DNA of 64,000 bases from Oscillospiraceae bacterium (GCA_017432285.1 JAFRJM010000003.1:44259-108258), one strand, 5' to 3'. Positions 54,581 to 63,651 are shown, counted from the stretch's first letter. The notes: generated by a model not told the origin, from the sequence alone. A program made the numbers and translations.

Positions 54581-55129
54581 ATGAAACTGGTATTTATCAT
54601 CGGCAGCGGAGCCGTCGGCAAGATGACTGTGGGTCAGGAGCTGATGAAATTGACAGGGCTCAGGCTGTTTCATAATCATATGGCAATAGAGCCTGTCCTG
54701 GCAGTTTTCGGAACATTCAACGGAAAAGTCGTTGAAGAGATCAGAGAGACCATTTTCAGGGAATTTGCAGCCTCAGGCCAAAAGGGAATGATCTTCACAT
54801 ACATGTGGGCATTCGATCATCAATCCGATTGGGATTACATAGAGCATGTGAAAGAGATCTTTGCTCCTTACGGGACAGAGTTCTACTACGTCGAGCTGAT
54901 TGCGCCAAGAGAGATCCGTCTTGCCAGAAATGCTACGGAAAACAGGATACTTAACAAGCCTTCCAAAGCCGATATAGAAAAATCCAATGAGCGTCTTATG
55001 CAGGAGGATTCCTATAGACTAGTAAGTTACGAAGGAGAGATACCGTTCGACAATTATCTGCGGATCGACAACAGCAATCTTTCTGCTGAAGATACAGCAA
55101 AACTGATACAGGAAACTTTCAGTCTGTGA
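54581..55129 (+). CDS. Small P-loop kinase-like protein
   Basis: 182 residues, P-loop GSGAVGKMTVG in which Met stands before Thr, followed by a DRX-type segment with AREIRLARNATENR, which can act as a lid. Resembles shikimate/gluconate-kinase-like small kinases and AAA_33-type proteins. Substrate unknown. SD AGGAGAAG, start ATG 54581, 32 bp after the GH2 gene, so probably co-transcribed. Confidence 0.75.
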   Translation: MKLVFIIGSGAVGKMTVGQELMKLTGLRLFHNHMAIEPVLAVFGTFNGKVVEEIRETIFREFAASGQKGMIFTYMWAFDHQSDWDYIEHVKEIFAPYGTEFYYVELIAPREIRLARNATENRILNKPSKADIEKSNERLMQEDSYRLVSYEGEIPFDNYLRIDNSNLSAEDTAKLIQETFSL

Positions 55130-55178
55130 TACACTAAAATACGTGCTCAGAACACACAATACAAGCATGAGGGATTGA

Positions 55179-56579
55179 ATGGCCAGAACAAACAACAATA
55201 ATACTATAGACTTAGTCAGCGGACCGATATTCTCCAATCTTATCCGGTTTGCTATCCCTATATTATTCGGAAGCATCGTAACACAGTTTTACAATGTAGC
55301 CGACTCTATGATCGTAGGGAGGTTTATAAGTTCAGAAGCACTTGCAGCAGTTTCCGCAAGCGCTCCGATAGTCAGTATCATCAATTTGTTCGCTATAGGT
55401 CTTTCTTCCGGATCCAATGTTGTCATAGCTCAGAGAGTCGGATCAGGTAACCATGACGCTCTGCAGAAGGCAGTTTCGACTGTTTCTTTCCTGACATTAA
55501 GCTGTTCTGTTTTCATTACAGTGCTGGGACTTGTTATCAGCCGTCCTATGCTTGCTGTCCTGAAAACGCCGGAAGAGATAATGGACGCCTCTACGCTCTA
55601 TCTGGTTATCGTTTTTCTTGGAACTACAGGGAACCTTATATATCAGATGGGAACAGGTGCCCTGAGAGGAATGGGTGACGTAAACTGGCCGCTGTTTTTC
55701 CTGGTTATATGCAGCGTTCTGAACATAGTGTTCGACCTCATTGCCGTTCTAGTTTTTAATCTCGGTGTCGAAGGTGTTGCTGCAGCTACGGCGATATCGC
55801 AGCTTATATCCGGGGCTGGAATAATATACAGGATAAACAAAGGCTACTATGGGATAAAGGTCGGTCTCTCCGAGTTGAAACCGGACAGATACGAGCTTGG
55901 CGAGATCGTCAGGATCGGATTGCCTGCTGCTATCCAGAATATCGGCAATACTCTCGCCAGCATGTTCGTTCAGTCTTCTGTAAACACATTCGGTTCAACA
56001 TTTATAGCTGCCAACAGTATTGTGAACCGTGTTGATATGATGCTGTATATACCTGTCGATGCTCTCAGCACTGCTCTCTGCACGTTTGTAGGGCAGAACA
56101 TGGGAAGGTTTCAGCTGGACAGGATCAGAAAAGGCATCAACTTATCGATAGCCACACTGTCAGTGATCGGAGTCGGGCTATGCGGTACACAGATAGCTTT
56201 CAGGCACATCCTCCCGACGCTTTTTACAAAGGATATTGATGTTTTGGATATCGCAGCGGACGGATTATTTATCATGGCGTTCCAGTGCCTTTTCTACTCC
56301 ATTGACCGTTGTCTGGTAAATGCGATGCGTGGGGCAGGGAAATCCGTGGTTCCTATGATCACGGCGCAGTTTGGCGCTTTTTCAAGAATACCATTGTCGT
56401 ACTATTTAGGAGTCAAGACAGGTGACTGGCACGGTATTTTCTGGGCTATGCTTATCGCAGCATTTTTGCGCAATGCGGCAATAACCTTGTACTACTTCTG
56501 CGGCGGATGGAACAGAGTTGTAAAGCAATATGAGGAAAAACATCCTGAGCTTTTTGTTGACAAGAAGGAAGTAATTTAG
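55179..56579 (+). CDS. MATE family efflux transporter
   Basis: 466 residues, twelve predicted helices in two related halves, as in MATE/NorM/DinF antiporters. N-terminal block GPIFSNLIRFAIPILFGSIVTQFYNVADSMIVG is typical when read in parts (FNVADS-type helix 1). Exports drugs or metabolites in exchange for H+ or Na+. Weak SD (GAGGGATTGA) before ATG 55179. Terminator follows. Confidence 0.92.
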   Translation: MARTNNNNTIDLVSGPIFSNLIRFAIPILFGSIVTQFYNVADSMIVGRFISSEALAAVSASAPIVSIINLFAIGLSSGSNVVIAQRVGSGNHDALQKAVSTVSFLTLSCSVFITVLGLVISRPMLAVLKTPEEIMDASTLYLVIVFLGTTGNLIYQMGTGALRGMGDVNWPLFFLVICSVLNIVFDLIAVLVFNLGVEGVAAATAISQLISGAGIIYRINKGYYGIKVGLSELKPDRYELGEIVRIGLPAAIQNIGNTLASMFVQSSVNTFGSTFIAANSIVNRVDMMLYIPVDALSTALCTFVGQNMGRFQLDRIRKGINLSIATLSVIGVGLCGTQIAFRHILPTLFTKDIDVLDIAADGLFIMAFQCLFYSIDRCLVNAMRGAGKSVVPMITAQFGAFSRIPLSYYLGVKTGDWHGIFWAMLIAAFLRNAAITLYYFCGGWNRVVKQYEEKHPELFVDKKEVI

Positions 56580-56612
56580 AACGGTCAACTAATACAATTT
56601 TAGCTTTTAAAT

Positions 56613-56651
56613 ACGCTTGCCTAGTGTTTTATCGATGGCAAGCGTTTTTTA
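56613..56651 (+). terminator. Terminator after the MATE gene
   Basis: ACGCTTGCC / GGCAAGCGT perfect 9-bp stem and TTTTTT. Confidence 0.9.
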
Positions 56652-56660
56652 TTTGAAGAG

Positions 56661-56697
56661 TTGACATCATAAATACTTCGTGATACGATGTATATCA
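56661..56697 (+). promoter_or_regulatory. PadR operon promoter and likely operator
   Basis: TTGACA at 56661-56666, 17 bp spacer, TACGAT at 56684-56689. An inverted repeat TGATA-(7)-TATCA at 56681-56697 covers the -10, so PadR could repress its own operon here. Confidence 0.65.
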
Positions 56698-56713
56698 TAA
56701 AAGGAGGTATGCC

Positions 56714-57034
56714 ATGGATATTCAACTTAAACGTGGCCTTTTGGATGTCTGCGTTCTGGCTGCTATCAAGGATGAAGAAACATATGGCTATAAGATCATT
56801 AAGGACATGAAGCCATATATTGAGATGTCGGAATCTACTTTATATACCATTCTTAAAAGGCTTGAAGCAGCGCAGATGGTAAATATTAGAAGCGCAGAGC
56901 ACAACGGAAGACTGAGAAAATACTACAGTATTACGGAAACGGGATTAAAAAGGATCGATGAGTTCAGGGACGACTGGAAAGAAATCATGACTATATACCG
57001 TTTCGTTTCAAGGGAGGATCAAGATAATGAGTAA
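56714..57034 (+). CDS. PadR-family transcription regulator
   Basis: 106 residues. Winged helix with the PadR block TYGYKIIKDM, recognition region SESTLYTILKRLEAAQMV and YYSITETG wing. Small PadR proteins of this size commonly pair with a downstream HAAS/DUF4097 membrane or surface protein, as here. AAAAGGAGGT precedes ATG 56714; it overlaps the next gene by 8 bp. Confidence 0.92.
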   Translation: MDIQLKRGLLDVCVLAAIKDEETYGYKIIKDMKPYIEMSESTLYTILKRLEAAQMVNIRSAEHNGRLRKYYSITETGLKRIDEFRDDWKEIMTIYRFVSREDQDNE

Positions 57035-58127
57035 AACGGATTTCCTGATTAAATTGCGTGAAATGTTATCCGGATTGCCACAGGAAGAGGTTGCAGACCG
57101 TTTGATGTTCTATGGTGAGATGATCGATGACCGAATAGAAGAAGGATTGGCAGAGGAAGATGCAGTAGCTGAGGTGGGCTCAGTGGATGAGATCGCAGCT
57201 CAGATCCTTGAAGAGGTACCGGTCTCCAAAACTGTAAATGTGGATGAAAAAGAAAAAAGGGAAAACAGCTATTCGGATTTAAAAAACGAGACGATAGATA
57301 TAATTGAGGATTTCAGAAACATTGAGATCAGATCAGATACAGCAGATGTAGCTGTTCATTGTTCTGATGATAACAATTGCAAGGTTACCTTCAGTAATTG
57401 TTCCAAACAGAAACATAGTGTTGAAGTACAGGACAATACTCTTTATATAAAGACGACAAATACTGGGAAGTGGTATGAACATATCGCATTCTTTTCTGTC
57501 AGAGCTCCTAAGATCGACCTGTTTTTGCCTCGTTCAGATTACTCATCGCTTTTAATCAACACCAATGTCGGTGATGTTGATGTAAAAGAGGGGATATCCT
57601 TTGCGAATATAAATGTATCTGTTGTTACAGGAGATGTAAGCTGCTGCGCTTGCGCTTCCGGTTCACTTAACGTGAAATCTACAACAGGCGATATATCGGT
57701 AAAAGACATTTCCAGTGAAGAAATCGGTCTGCAGACATCAACCGGAGATATTAGTGCATGCTCAATAAACTGTACCGGGAACATCAATATCGATGTATTC
57801 ACAGGAGATACGGGGATAGAAAAAACCGCATGCAAGTGTGTAACGATAAACGGAGCGACAGGTGATATTATTCTGACAGATGTAAGGGCGGAAGAAAAAA
57901 TCACTGCCAAAAGCAGTTTCGGTGACCTGAGACTAAGGAAATGTGACGCTGCAGAACTGATTCTTAATTCCGGTGTAGGTGATATCTCTGCTTCTTTGCT
58001 CACGGAAAAGAGAGTCATCGCCAAGAGCAGTCTGGGCGATGTAAGAGTTCCTAACTCAGTGAGCGGCGGTATATGCAATGCCACAGCAAACACCGGAGAT
58101 ATTAAAATATCGATTGAAAATATTTAA
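57027..58127 (+). CDS. HAAS-domain protein with DUF4097 beta-solenoid
   Basis: 366 residues. N-terminal HAAS helix domain (FLIKLREMLSGLPQEEV ... AEVGSVDEIAAQIL, about 1-65), then a charged linker and about 200 residues of repeats with TGDI/VGD turns of about 20 residues (for example TTGDISVKD, STGDISACS, FTGDTGIEK), typical of DUF4097. No membrane segment is seen, in contrast to many HAAS proteins. Role unknown; the family is linked with envelope stress and PadR control. Confidence 0.85.
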   Translation: MSKTDFLIKLREMLSGLPQEEVADRLMFYGEMIDDRIEEGLAEEDAVAEVGSVDEIAAQILEEVPVSKTVNVDEKEKRENSYSDLKNETIDIIEDFRNIEIRSDTADVAVHCSDDNNCKVTFSNCSKQKHSVEVQDNTLYIKTTNTGKWYEHIAFFSVRAPKIDLFLPRSDYSSLLINTNVGDVDVKEGISFANINVSVVTGDVSCCACASGSLNVKSTTGDISVKDISSEEIGLQTSTGDISACSINCTGNINIDVFTGDTGIEKTACKCVTINGATGDIILTDVRAEEKITAKSSFGDLRLRKCDAAELILNSGVGDISASLLTEKRVIAKSSLGDVRVPNSVSGGICNATANTGDIKISIENI

Positions 58128-58150
58128 GGGAACAAAAATTCTATATAACT

Positions 58151-58190
58151 AAACACCTATTATGCGTATGACTTCGTATAATAGGTGTTT
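58151..58190 (+). terminator. Terminator after the DUF4097 gene
   Basis: AAACACCTATTAT / ATAATAGGTGTTT perfect 13-bp stem followed by TTTG; the loop includes ACTTCG. Confidence 0.85.
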
Positions 58191-58313
58191 TGCTAAACTG
58201 AAAAACCGTTCTTATGTAAGTGCAGCTGCCAGTAGGTTGAGCAGTGATCACGTGAATATATAAGACGGAATACTGCGCTAATGTATCCTGGGGAAAAGAG
58301 TCAGGAATAGAAA

Positions 58314-58345
58314 AAGCTCAACGCTTTTCGTAAAGCGTTGAGCTT
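58314..58345 (-). terminator. Terminator of the first UROD-fold gene
   Basis: AAGCTCAACGCTTT / AAAGCGTTGAGCTT perfect 14-bp stem, loop TCGT, AAAAA on the left gives the T-run on the minus strand. Confidence 0.93.
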
Positions 58346-58359
58346 AAGTTTGATGCGGA

Positions 58360-59418
58360 TCAATCTTCGTCGAATTTCTCTCTTGTGAGTTTATATACTT
58401 CGAAATCGAACGGAAGACCAGGATCATTGTAGTGTGACAAGGCTGCCGGTTTGTCTTTGATAGCAAATTCTTCCACGAATTTGGCTGCCCACTCTCTCTG
58501 TGTGTCATCATCTGCATCGGGCGGACAATCATTGGCTGGAACATTCATGAGTAGTTTATCGCCGTACTGCTCATATATCAGGTGATAGTCGTTGATAGCC
58601 ATACCGTCCCAGCAGTCCCAGCCTGCCTCTATCATGCATGGAATGAGTCTTTCGACTTTACCGCAGGAATGCAGGTTGGTGAAATATCCCAGACTGTGGA
58701 TATGGTCTGTGACCTTTCTCATATAGGGAACAAGCATCTCCCTGACTATTCTCTCGTTGAAGAAAGGCCCATCCTGTGCACCCCAGTCATCATGGATAGT
58801 GATGCCGTCAACGAGGTCGCCATAATATTTGTAAACGTGGTCGACTACATCTATCCAAAGATCTGCGATCTTGTCCATCAGTTCCTTTACGTCGTCTTTT
58901 GTTTTGCGATTCATAAGAGCATATGCTGCAGGACCGAAATCCATGAAAGAGATCAGTCTCTCAAAGAAACCAGTGAGGATACAGAAAAATTGAGGCCTGG
59001 TACTTTCGGCAAGATAGTTTCTGTCAGATTCTGCACTGCCTTCCCAGTCCCAACTGTCGACATCGGGGAATTTAATGATCTCTCTCCATTGTGTAACGTC
59101 TTTTAATGTTGGGTTTCCGGGTCTGACTATAGAACCGTTGGCAGATGGAACGAATTCCCAGTCTATGCCAAACATATCGAGCCCGCCTACAGGTCCTTCA
59201 TACTTCTTTCCTTGCATGACCATGGCTCTTGCGGGGTTGTCAGGAAGGAGCTCCGGAAGGAAATTCATCTTGTCGTCAGCCTTGGGCATCCAAAGCTGTT
59301 TATGCTCCATGGCTCTTCGGAAATTCTCTCTTGCTGTAATAGGGGAGGCATATTCTATCATCAGACGTCTGCCTTGGATATATTTAGCGTTTTCTATCTC
59401 TTTGGGATCAAATTTCAT
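58360..59418 (-). CDS. UROD-fold methyltransferase-like protein 1
   Basis: 352 residues of the uroporphyrinogen-decarboxylase superfamily. The block LHSCGKV holds His250 and Cys252 and a further Cys298 lies in PANDCP; this His-x-Cys-Gly...Cys set matches the zinc site of MtaA/MtbA-type corrinoid:coenzyme methyltransferases rather than HemE. In Clostridia such proteins serve demethylation of methoxylated or methylated compounds with a corrinoid protein, which is not seen in this window. AAAAGGAGAC precedes the start. Paralog of the gene upstream. Confidence 0.82.
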   Translation of the reverse strand: MKFDPKEIENAKYIQGRRLMIEYASPITARENFRRAMEHKQLWMPKADDKMNFLPELLPDNPARAMVMQGKKYEGPVGGLDMFGIDWEFVPSANGSIVRPGNPTLKDVTQWREIIKFPDVDSWDWEGSAESDRNYLAESTRPQFFCILTGFFERLISFMDFGPAAYALMNRKTKDDVKELMDKIADLWIDVVDHVYKYYGDLVDGITIHDDWGAQDGPFFNERIVREMLVPYMRKVTDHIHSLGYFTNLHSCGKVERLIPCMIEAGWDCWDGMAINDYHLIYEQYGDKLLMNVPANDCPPDADDDTQREWAAKFVEEFAIKDKPAALSHYNDPGLPFDFEVYKLTREKFDED

Positions 59419-59534
59419 AGTAAAAAGTCTCCTTTTGGTTCCTCATCTTATGAATATGATAATATGATACGACAACATAAGGCAGTTGTGAACATCTAAT
59501 ACCACCGAATATTTCAAATCTGTCAAAACCAGAT

Positions 59535-59567
59535 AAAAAGAGCAGATAACATAATGTTATCTGCTCT
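59535..59567 (-). terminator. Terminator of the second UROD-fold gene
   Basis: AGAGCAGATAACAT / ATGTTATCTGCTCT nearly complete palindrome, AAAAA to its left. Confidence 0.9.
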
Positions 59568-59641
59568 CAATCTATCTATTCTTTTATTTCATCGGTTTGC
59601 CGAACGAAGTTGAAGCAACCGTGTCCATTATTCCTTAGAAA

Positions 59642-60703
59642 TTAGTCTTCGTTGCCAAATTTCAGTCTTGTGAGACGGTACAGTTCAACATCAAACACAA
59701 AACCAGGATCATTGTAGTTAGATAAGGTTGCAGGTTTGTCTTTGATTGCAAACTCATCAGCGTATTCGGCTGCACACTTTCTCTTTGTGTCATCATCCGC
59801 ATCTGCAGGACAGTCGTTGGCAGGAACATTCATGAGAAGTTTATCGCCGTACAGGTCATATATCAGGTGGAAGTCGTTAATGGCCATTCCGTCCCAGCAG
59901 TCCCAGCCTGCCTCTATCATGCAGGGAATGAGCTTTTCGACTTTTCCGCAGGAGTGCAGGTTGGTGATATAACCTAGGCTGTGGATATGATCTGTGACTT
60001 TCCTCATGTAAGGGACAAGCATTTCCCTGACTATTCTGTCGTTAAAGAAAGGCCCATCCTGCGCACCCCAGTCATCATGGATAGTGATGCCGTCTACGAG
60101 ATCACCGTAATATTTAAAGACATGGTCAGCAACGTCGATCCAAAGATCTGCGATCTTGTCCATCAGCTCTTTTACAGTGTCTTTTGTTTTACGGTTCATG
60201 AGGGCATATGCTGCAGGGCCGAAATCCATGAAAGATATCAGTCTCTCAAAGAAACCGGTATAGAGGCAGAAAAGAGGGGATCTGTTGTTGTTGGCGAGAT
60301 ACTCTCTGTCCGGTTTGGTGCCGTTTTCCCAATCCCAGCTGTCGACATCGGGGAATTTGATGATCTCTTTCCATTGTGTAACATCTTTGAGTGTCGGGTT
60401 TCCGGGACGTACGATGGAGCCGGCAGCAGATGGAACGTATTCCCAATCTATTCCGAACATGTCAGGTCCGCCTTTTGGACCTTCATAAGGCTTTGCCTGT
60501 GTGATCAACGCCCTGGCTCTGTTGTCCGGAACGAACTCGGGAGTGAAATTGAACTTGTCTCCAGCCATAGGCATCCACAACTGTTCACGCTTAAGCGCTC
60601 TTTTGAAATTTTCCCTTGGGGTTATAGGGGAGGCAAAATCAATCATGACACGCCTTCCTTGAATAAGCTTAGCGTTTTCTATTTCTTTAGGGTCGAATTT
60701 CAT
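59642..60703 (-). CDS. UROD-fold methyltransferase-like protein 2
   Basis: 353 residues, highly similar to protein 1 over its whole length, with the same LHSCGKV and PANDCP zinc motifs. Differences cluster near residues 60-85 and 125-145, likely substrate contacts. Start at the Met at 60703, with GGAGG upstream; the frame is open 20 codons earlier without SD. Each copy has its own terminator, so they are probably separate transcripts with the possibility of different inducers. Confidence 0.82.
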   Translation of the reverse strand: MKFDPKEIENAKLIQGRRVMIDFASPITPRENFKRALKREQLWMPMAGDKFNFTPEFVPDNRARALITQAKPYEGPKGGPDMFGIDWEYVPSAAGSIVRPGNPTLKDVTQWKEIIKFPDVDSWDWENGTKPDREYLANNNRSPLFCLYTGFFERLISFMDFGPAAYALMNRKTKDTVKELMDKIADLWIDVADHVFKYYGDLVDGITIHDDWGAQDGPFFNDRIVREMLVPYMRKVTDHIHSLGYITNLHSCGKVEKLIPCMIEAGWDCWDGMAINDFHLIYDLYGDKLLMNVPANDCPADADDDTKRKCAAEYADEFAIKDKPATLSNYNDPGFVFDVELYRLTRLKFGNED

Positions 60704-60758
60704 ATATCTTTTCCTCCAAAAATTTTGACGCATTTGAATTTCTTGATTCACTACTTCT

Positions 60759-60787
60759 ATCATACGCTATCTCTAAGCAGAAGTGAA
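60759..60787 (-). promoter_or_regulatory. Putative promoter of UROD-fold gene 2
   Basis: On the minus strand TTCACT at 60787-60782, 17 bp spacer, TATGAT at 60764-60759. TTCACT recurs inverted at 60747-60752 and could be an operator pair. Confidence 0.5.
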
Positions 60788-60931
60788 CAAAAAACGATAC
60801 GGCAGATGAGAAGATGCATAGAAAAAAAAGAATTCCAATATATTAGTTCAGTCCAGGTCCTAACCGTTTGTAATGTTGTTTTTTCTTGCAAGTCAATGCA
60901 GTTCAAAATGCTCTGTTATACTATTATTTTC

Positions 60932-63208
60932 CTATGCGGAAAAATGTTCCCAAAAGAACTCACCACTCAGGAAATCTTCTTTTTTGACCATAGCGATGCC
61001 GTCTTCATCAATAACCAGACCATGAGTGACAAGTGGTCGCGCAAATACCAGATAGTCTCCATATTCACCGATCATGCGATCATATGCAGACTTGTCGGAA
61101 GGATTTTCACTTGTTAAGAAATATATCTCCCTGACCACACCGGTCTTTAGATCGGCAACATAATAACTACTTCCCAAAAGAGACCATTCATCATCCTGAT
61201 TAGTGACCATCCCTGCGTAATAAGCATAATCATCTGCGATATAGGTGTATTTAATCTGGTTGAGCACGGGCCCGCTGTACGCTATTGGGTAAAGGTCCTC
61301 TACAACAAGAGATTCGTTTCCGTCGTGGTCTCTGCACCAAAGAGACCACACATAATGATGTTTTTCTGCTTTTTCTTCACCGTGAATCCTATAGTAGTCT
61401 CCATATGAGTTTGTTCCAACATATTGTGCATTCTCAGACACACTGAGTTTGAAGACCGGATCGGTATAGCATAACTCATATTCATCTTGAACAGATGTCA
61501 GGGGATCGATTTCTAGGGTGTTCAGATTCAGGATCCAGTACTCGAAATGATCATTCAATTCTTCCGATTCACTTGGAACCCCTTTTACCATCAATTTTGT
61601 TCCGTCCAGTGAGATCATCATATCGGAAGAGAAAGACAGGTCAACAGCAGTACTGTACTTTCTCTGACTTATCTCTCCTAAGGATATGTCAATTGTATAG
61701 ACGAGATGCTCATAATCAAAGCGTTCGGCGTATAATCCTGGTCCGGAAACGTTTGTTGATACAGCATAGATCTTCTCATCTGATCGAATCAGAATCGGAA
61801 GACCAGTGTATTCAAATGGAACGAGTTCAAAGGAACGTTCTTTCCTGCTTTTAAAATCGAAATAACGGACAACAATACCTTTTTTCCCATTCTTTTCAAT
61901 CTTAGAATAGCCTAAGACCGCATCATCATATACATTTGTCCATTGGAAAAGAGGCGTTTTAGACGACTGTTCGTCGATTCGTACAACGTTATATGACCCA
62001 TTCCAGTAATCATCTCTTTTCACAAATACGTATTCTCTGTCTCTTATATCTGAGGTGCTGCCGTTTTCAGCCAGACAGTACCATTCACCTACAGATCCGG
62101 AAAATCCTCTTAAAAGCATGTTTAATGTTTTGCCTTCGCTTAGGGAAGAGGCTTCGGGGATTGGAGTATCGATCCACTCGCCTGAAGTCGTATCAAACCA
62201 GATGGTCCCGAACTCTCCGTCAACGGAGGTATGCCCCGGAACATAGAATTTTCCATCATGGATAAACTGTGAACTCGTGCGCCGTCCATCAGGAATGGGG
62301 CAGATTACATTTTTCTTTCCAGTCTTGTATTCATATGATTTGAGGTATCTAACGCCAGCATAGTCGCCGGAATAGTATATTTCGTTTTCACCGAAAACAT
62401 ACCCGGATATAGGCTCTCGGTCCTCGATTTTCAGTTCCTCGCCGAAATAAGTCGATTCGTTTTCATGTCGGCTGAGATCAAACAGAAGCGTAAGTGCCTC
62501 GCCATCCTGTTTTTCATTGTTGTTTCTTCCACTCATAAGGATGAGCATTTCTTTGGAGCAACTGCCGAACAATGTTAAGTGTTTTTCTTCCGTCTTCATG
62601 ATCAGCTCTGCTGAGCCTGATTTCAGATTGACGCAGGCAAGCCAAATCGGTTTCTCTCTTAGAGGGTCTTCCTCATTGAGAGAACAATAAATTACATCAT
62701 CCTGCCGGTCGTAAACGATGGCGCTCTGGTAATAGATATGCCATATCTTTCCGGTTTGGTCTTTAATTTGATAGGTCTCGGTGACCTCCTCATAAGGCGG
62801 TGAGATGATGTTGATTCGGCTGTTTTCTTCAGTGCACGCGACAAGTCTGTCACCGGCAGAGAACAGCATGTACTGTTCCATGTAAGGCAGGAGTTGTTCT
62901 GTTCCCAGACTTTTTCTTGTCATGTTTTCCGGATCGTACCATGTCGGATAGATACCCCTGTCATCTCTTGTAATACAAAAGAATCCTGTATCTGCAGATA
63001 GGACCCAGTTGTTGGTCGTGCCAAACCCCCATTGGGACGAAACCATCTCTAGTTCATGTTTATCAGTCTCAATAACGGAATTAATTGGATTATCTTGTTC
63101 AGAAGAATCTTTTTCCGGCGAAGTGGGCATAGTGTTTTTTTCGCAAGCAACAAGAAAAGCAATAAATAATATCATGACTATGACAAGGAATGGTCTTTTT
63201 CTTTTCAT
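60932..63208 (-). CDS. Large lipoprotein, probable beta-propeller
   Basis: 758 residues. Signal peptide with lipobox LVAC (Cys22), a Ser/Glu-rich linker, then about 700 residues of beta-rich repeats with many Trp/Tyr and short blocks such as DDVIYC, ENEIYYSGD, DEKIYAVS and DDYAYYAG, spaced like the blades of a propeller. No enzyme motif that I recognise. The ATG at 63208 has AAGGAG 10 nt upstream. Likely a surface protein; ligand unknown. Confidence 0.75.
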   Translation of the reverse strand: MKRKRPFLVIVMILFIAFLVACEKNTMPTSPEKDSSEQDNPINSVIETDKHELEMVSSQWGFGTTNNWVLSADTGFFCITRDDRGIYPTWYDPENMTRKSLGTEQLLPYMEQYMLFSAGDRLVACTEENSRINIISPPYEEVTETYQIKDQTGKIWHIYYQSAIVYDRQDDVIYCSLNEEDPLREKPIWLACVNLKSGSAELIMKTEEKHLTLFGSCSKEMLILMSGRNNNEKQDGEALTLLFDLSRHENESTYFGEELKIEDREPISGYVFGENEIYYSGDYAGVRYLKSYEYKTGKKNVICPIPDGRRTSSQFIHDGKFYVPGHTSVDGEFGTIWFDTTSGEWIDTPIPEASSLSEGKTLNMLLRGFSGSVGEWYCLAENGSTSDIRDREYVFVKRDDYWNGSYNVVRIDEQSSKTPLFQWTNVYDDAVLGYSKIEKNGKKGIVVRYFDFKSRKERSFELVPFEYTGLPILIRSDEKIYAVSTNVSGPGLYAERFDYEHLVYTIDISLGEISQRKYSTAVDLSFSSDMMISLDGTKLMVKGVPSESEELNDHFEYWILNLNTLEIDPLTSVQDEYELCYTDPVFKLSVSENAQYVGTNSYGDYYRIHGEEKAEKHHYVWSLWCRDHDGNESLVVEDLYPIAYSGPVLNQIKYTYIADDYAYYAGMVTNQDDEWSLLGSSYYVADLKTGVVREIYFLTSENPSDKSAYDRMIGEYGDYLVFARPLVTHGLVIDEDGIAMVKKEDFLSGEFFWEHFSA

Positions 63209-63228
63209 AATGCTAAGACTCCTTCATT

Positions 63229-63257
63229 TTCGAGCTTATCGAGGGAGAAAGCTCGAA
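63229..63257 (-). promoter_or_regulatory. Hairpin in the 5' leader of the lipoprotein gene
   Basis: TTCGAGCTT / AAGCTCGAA perfect 9-bp stem with an 11-nt loop, ending just upstream of the SD on the minus strand. No T-run follows, so it is probably a leader structure rather than a terminator. Confidence 0.5.
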
Positions 63258-63371
63258 GTTAAGACCATACTAGCATAAAGGAACATAGATTATATTATGA
63301 CTTTGTGAAAAAACGTATGAGTTTTAGGTTGGTAAAAGATAGATGTCGCTAAAAAGAAACAAAAAGAAAAG

Positions 63372-63410
63372 CGCCTAAACTCGGGAGAACCCTTGTTCAG
63401 GCGTTTTTTT
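63372..63410 (+). terminator. Orphan terminator, CGCCTAAAC family
   Basis: CGCCTAAAC / GTTCAGGCG with an inner GGG / CCC and seven T. It resembles the hairpins after esterases A and B, but no plus-strand gene precedes it here. Confidence 0.75.
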
Positions 63411-63529
63411 AGTGGTGCGAGTTTGAAAAAAGGACTATTTTGTTTGACAGGCAGACATCTACTGTTCCAGGTGATTCATTATGAAATGAGTCACCTTATT
63501 TCTTGGTAATCAAGGAAGGAAGTAATAAG

Positions 63530-63613
63530 TTGGAGTGCCTCTTATGGTTAGAGAAATATGGACACAGATTTGAGGCTACAGTATCTGAAAATGACAATGA
63601 TACATATTCATAA
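63530..63613 (+). CDS. Possible 27-residue peptide or gene remnant
   Basis: TTG start preceded by AAGGAAGGAAG, frame of 27 residues beginning (M)ECLLWLEKYGHRFEATV and ending in TAA. It could be the surviving start of a decayed gene. No match recognised; treat as tentative. Confidence 0.25.
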   Translation: MECLLWLEKYGHRFEATVSENDNDTYS

Positions 63614-63651
63614 TGGTCGATAGTCTATATGCAAAACAGTTATATTAAAGC

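Noticed and set aside
58151-58190. loxP-like sequence (ATGACTTCGTATA resembles one loxP arm)
   Set aside because: Only one arm with a mismatch, no inverted partner at loxP spacing, and it is explained as the loop and right arm of a terminator.
58360-60703. HemE (uroporphyrinogen decarboxylase) function
   Set aside because: The His-x-Cys-Gly and downstream Cys zinc site belongs to corrinoid methyltransferases, and no heme genes are nearby.
59981-61117. Plus-strand frame of 378 codons antisense to UROD-fold gene 2 and beyond
   Set aside because: No Shine-Dalgarno sequence, no recognisable domain, and it crosses an intergenic region; the minus-strand genes have clear motifs.
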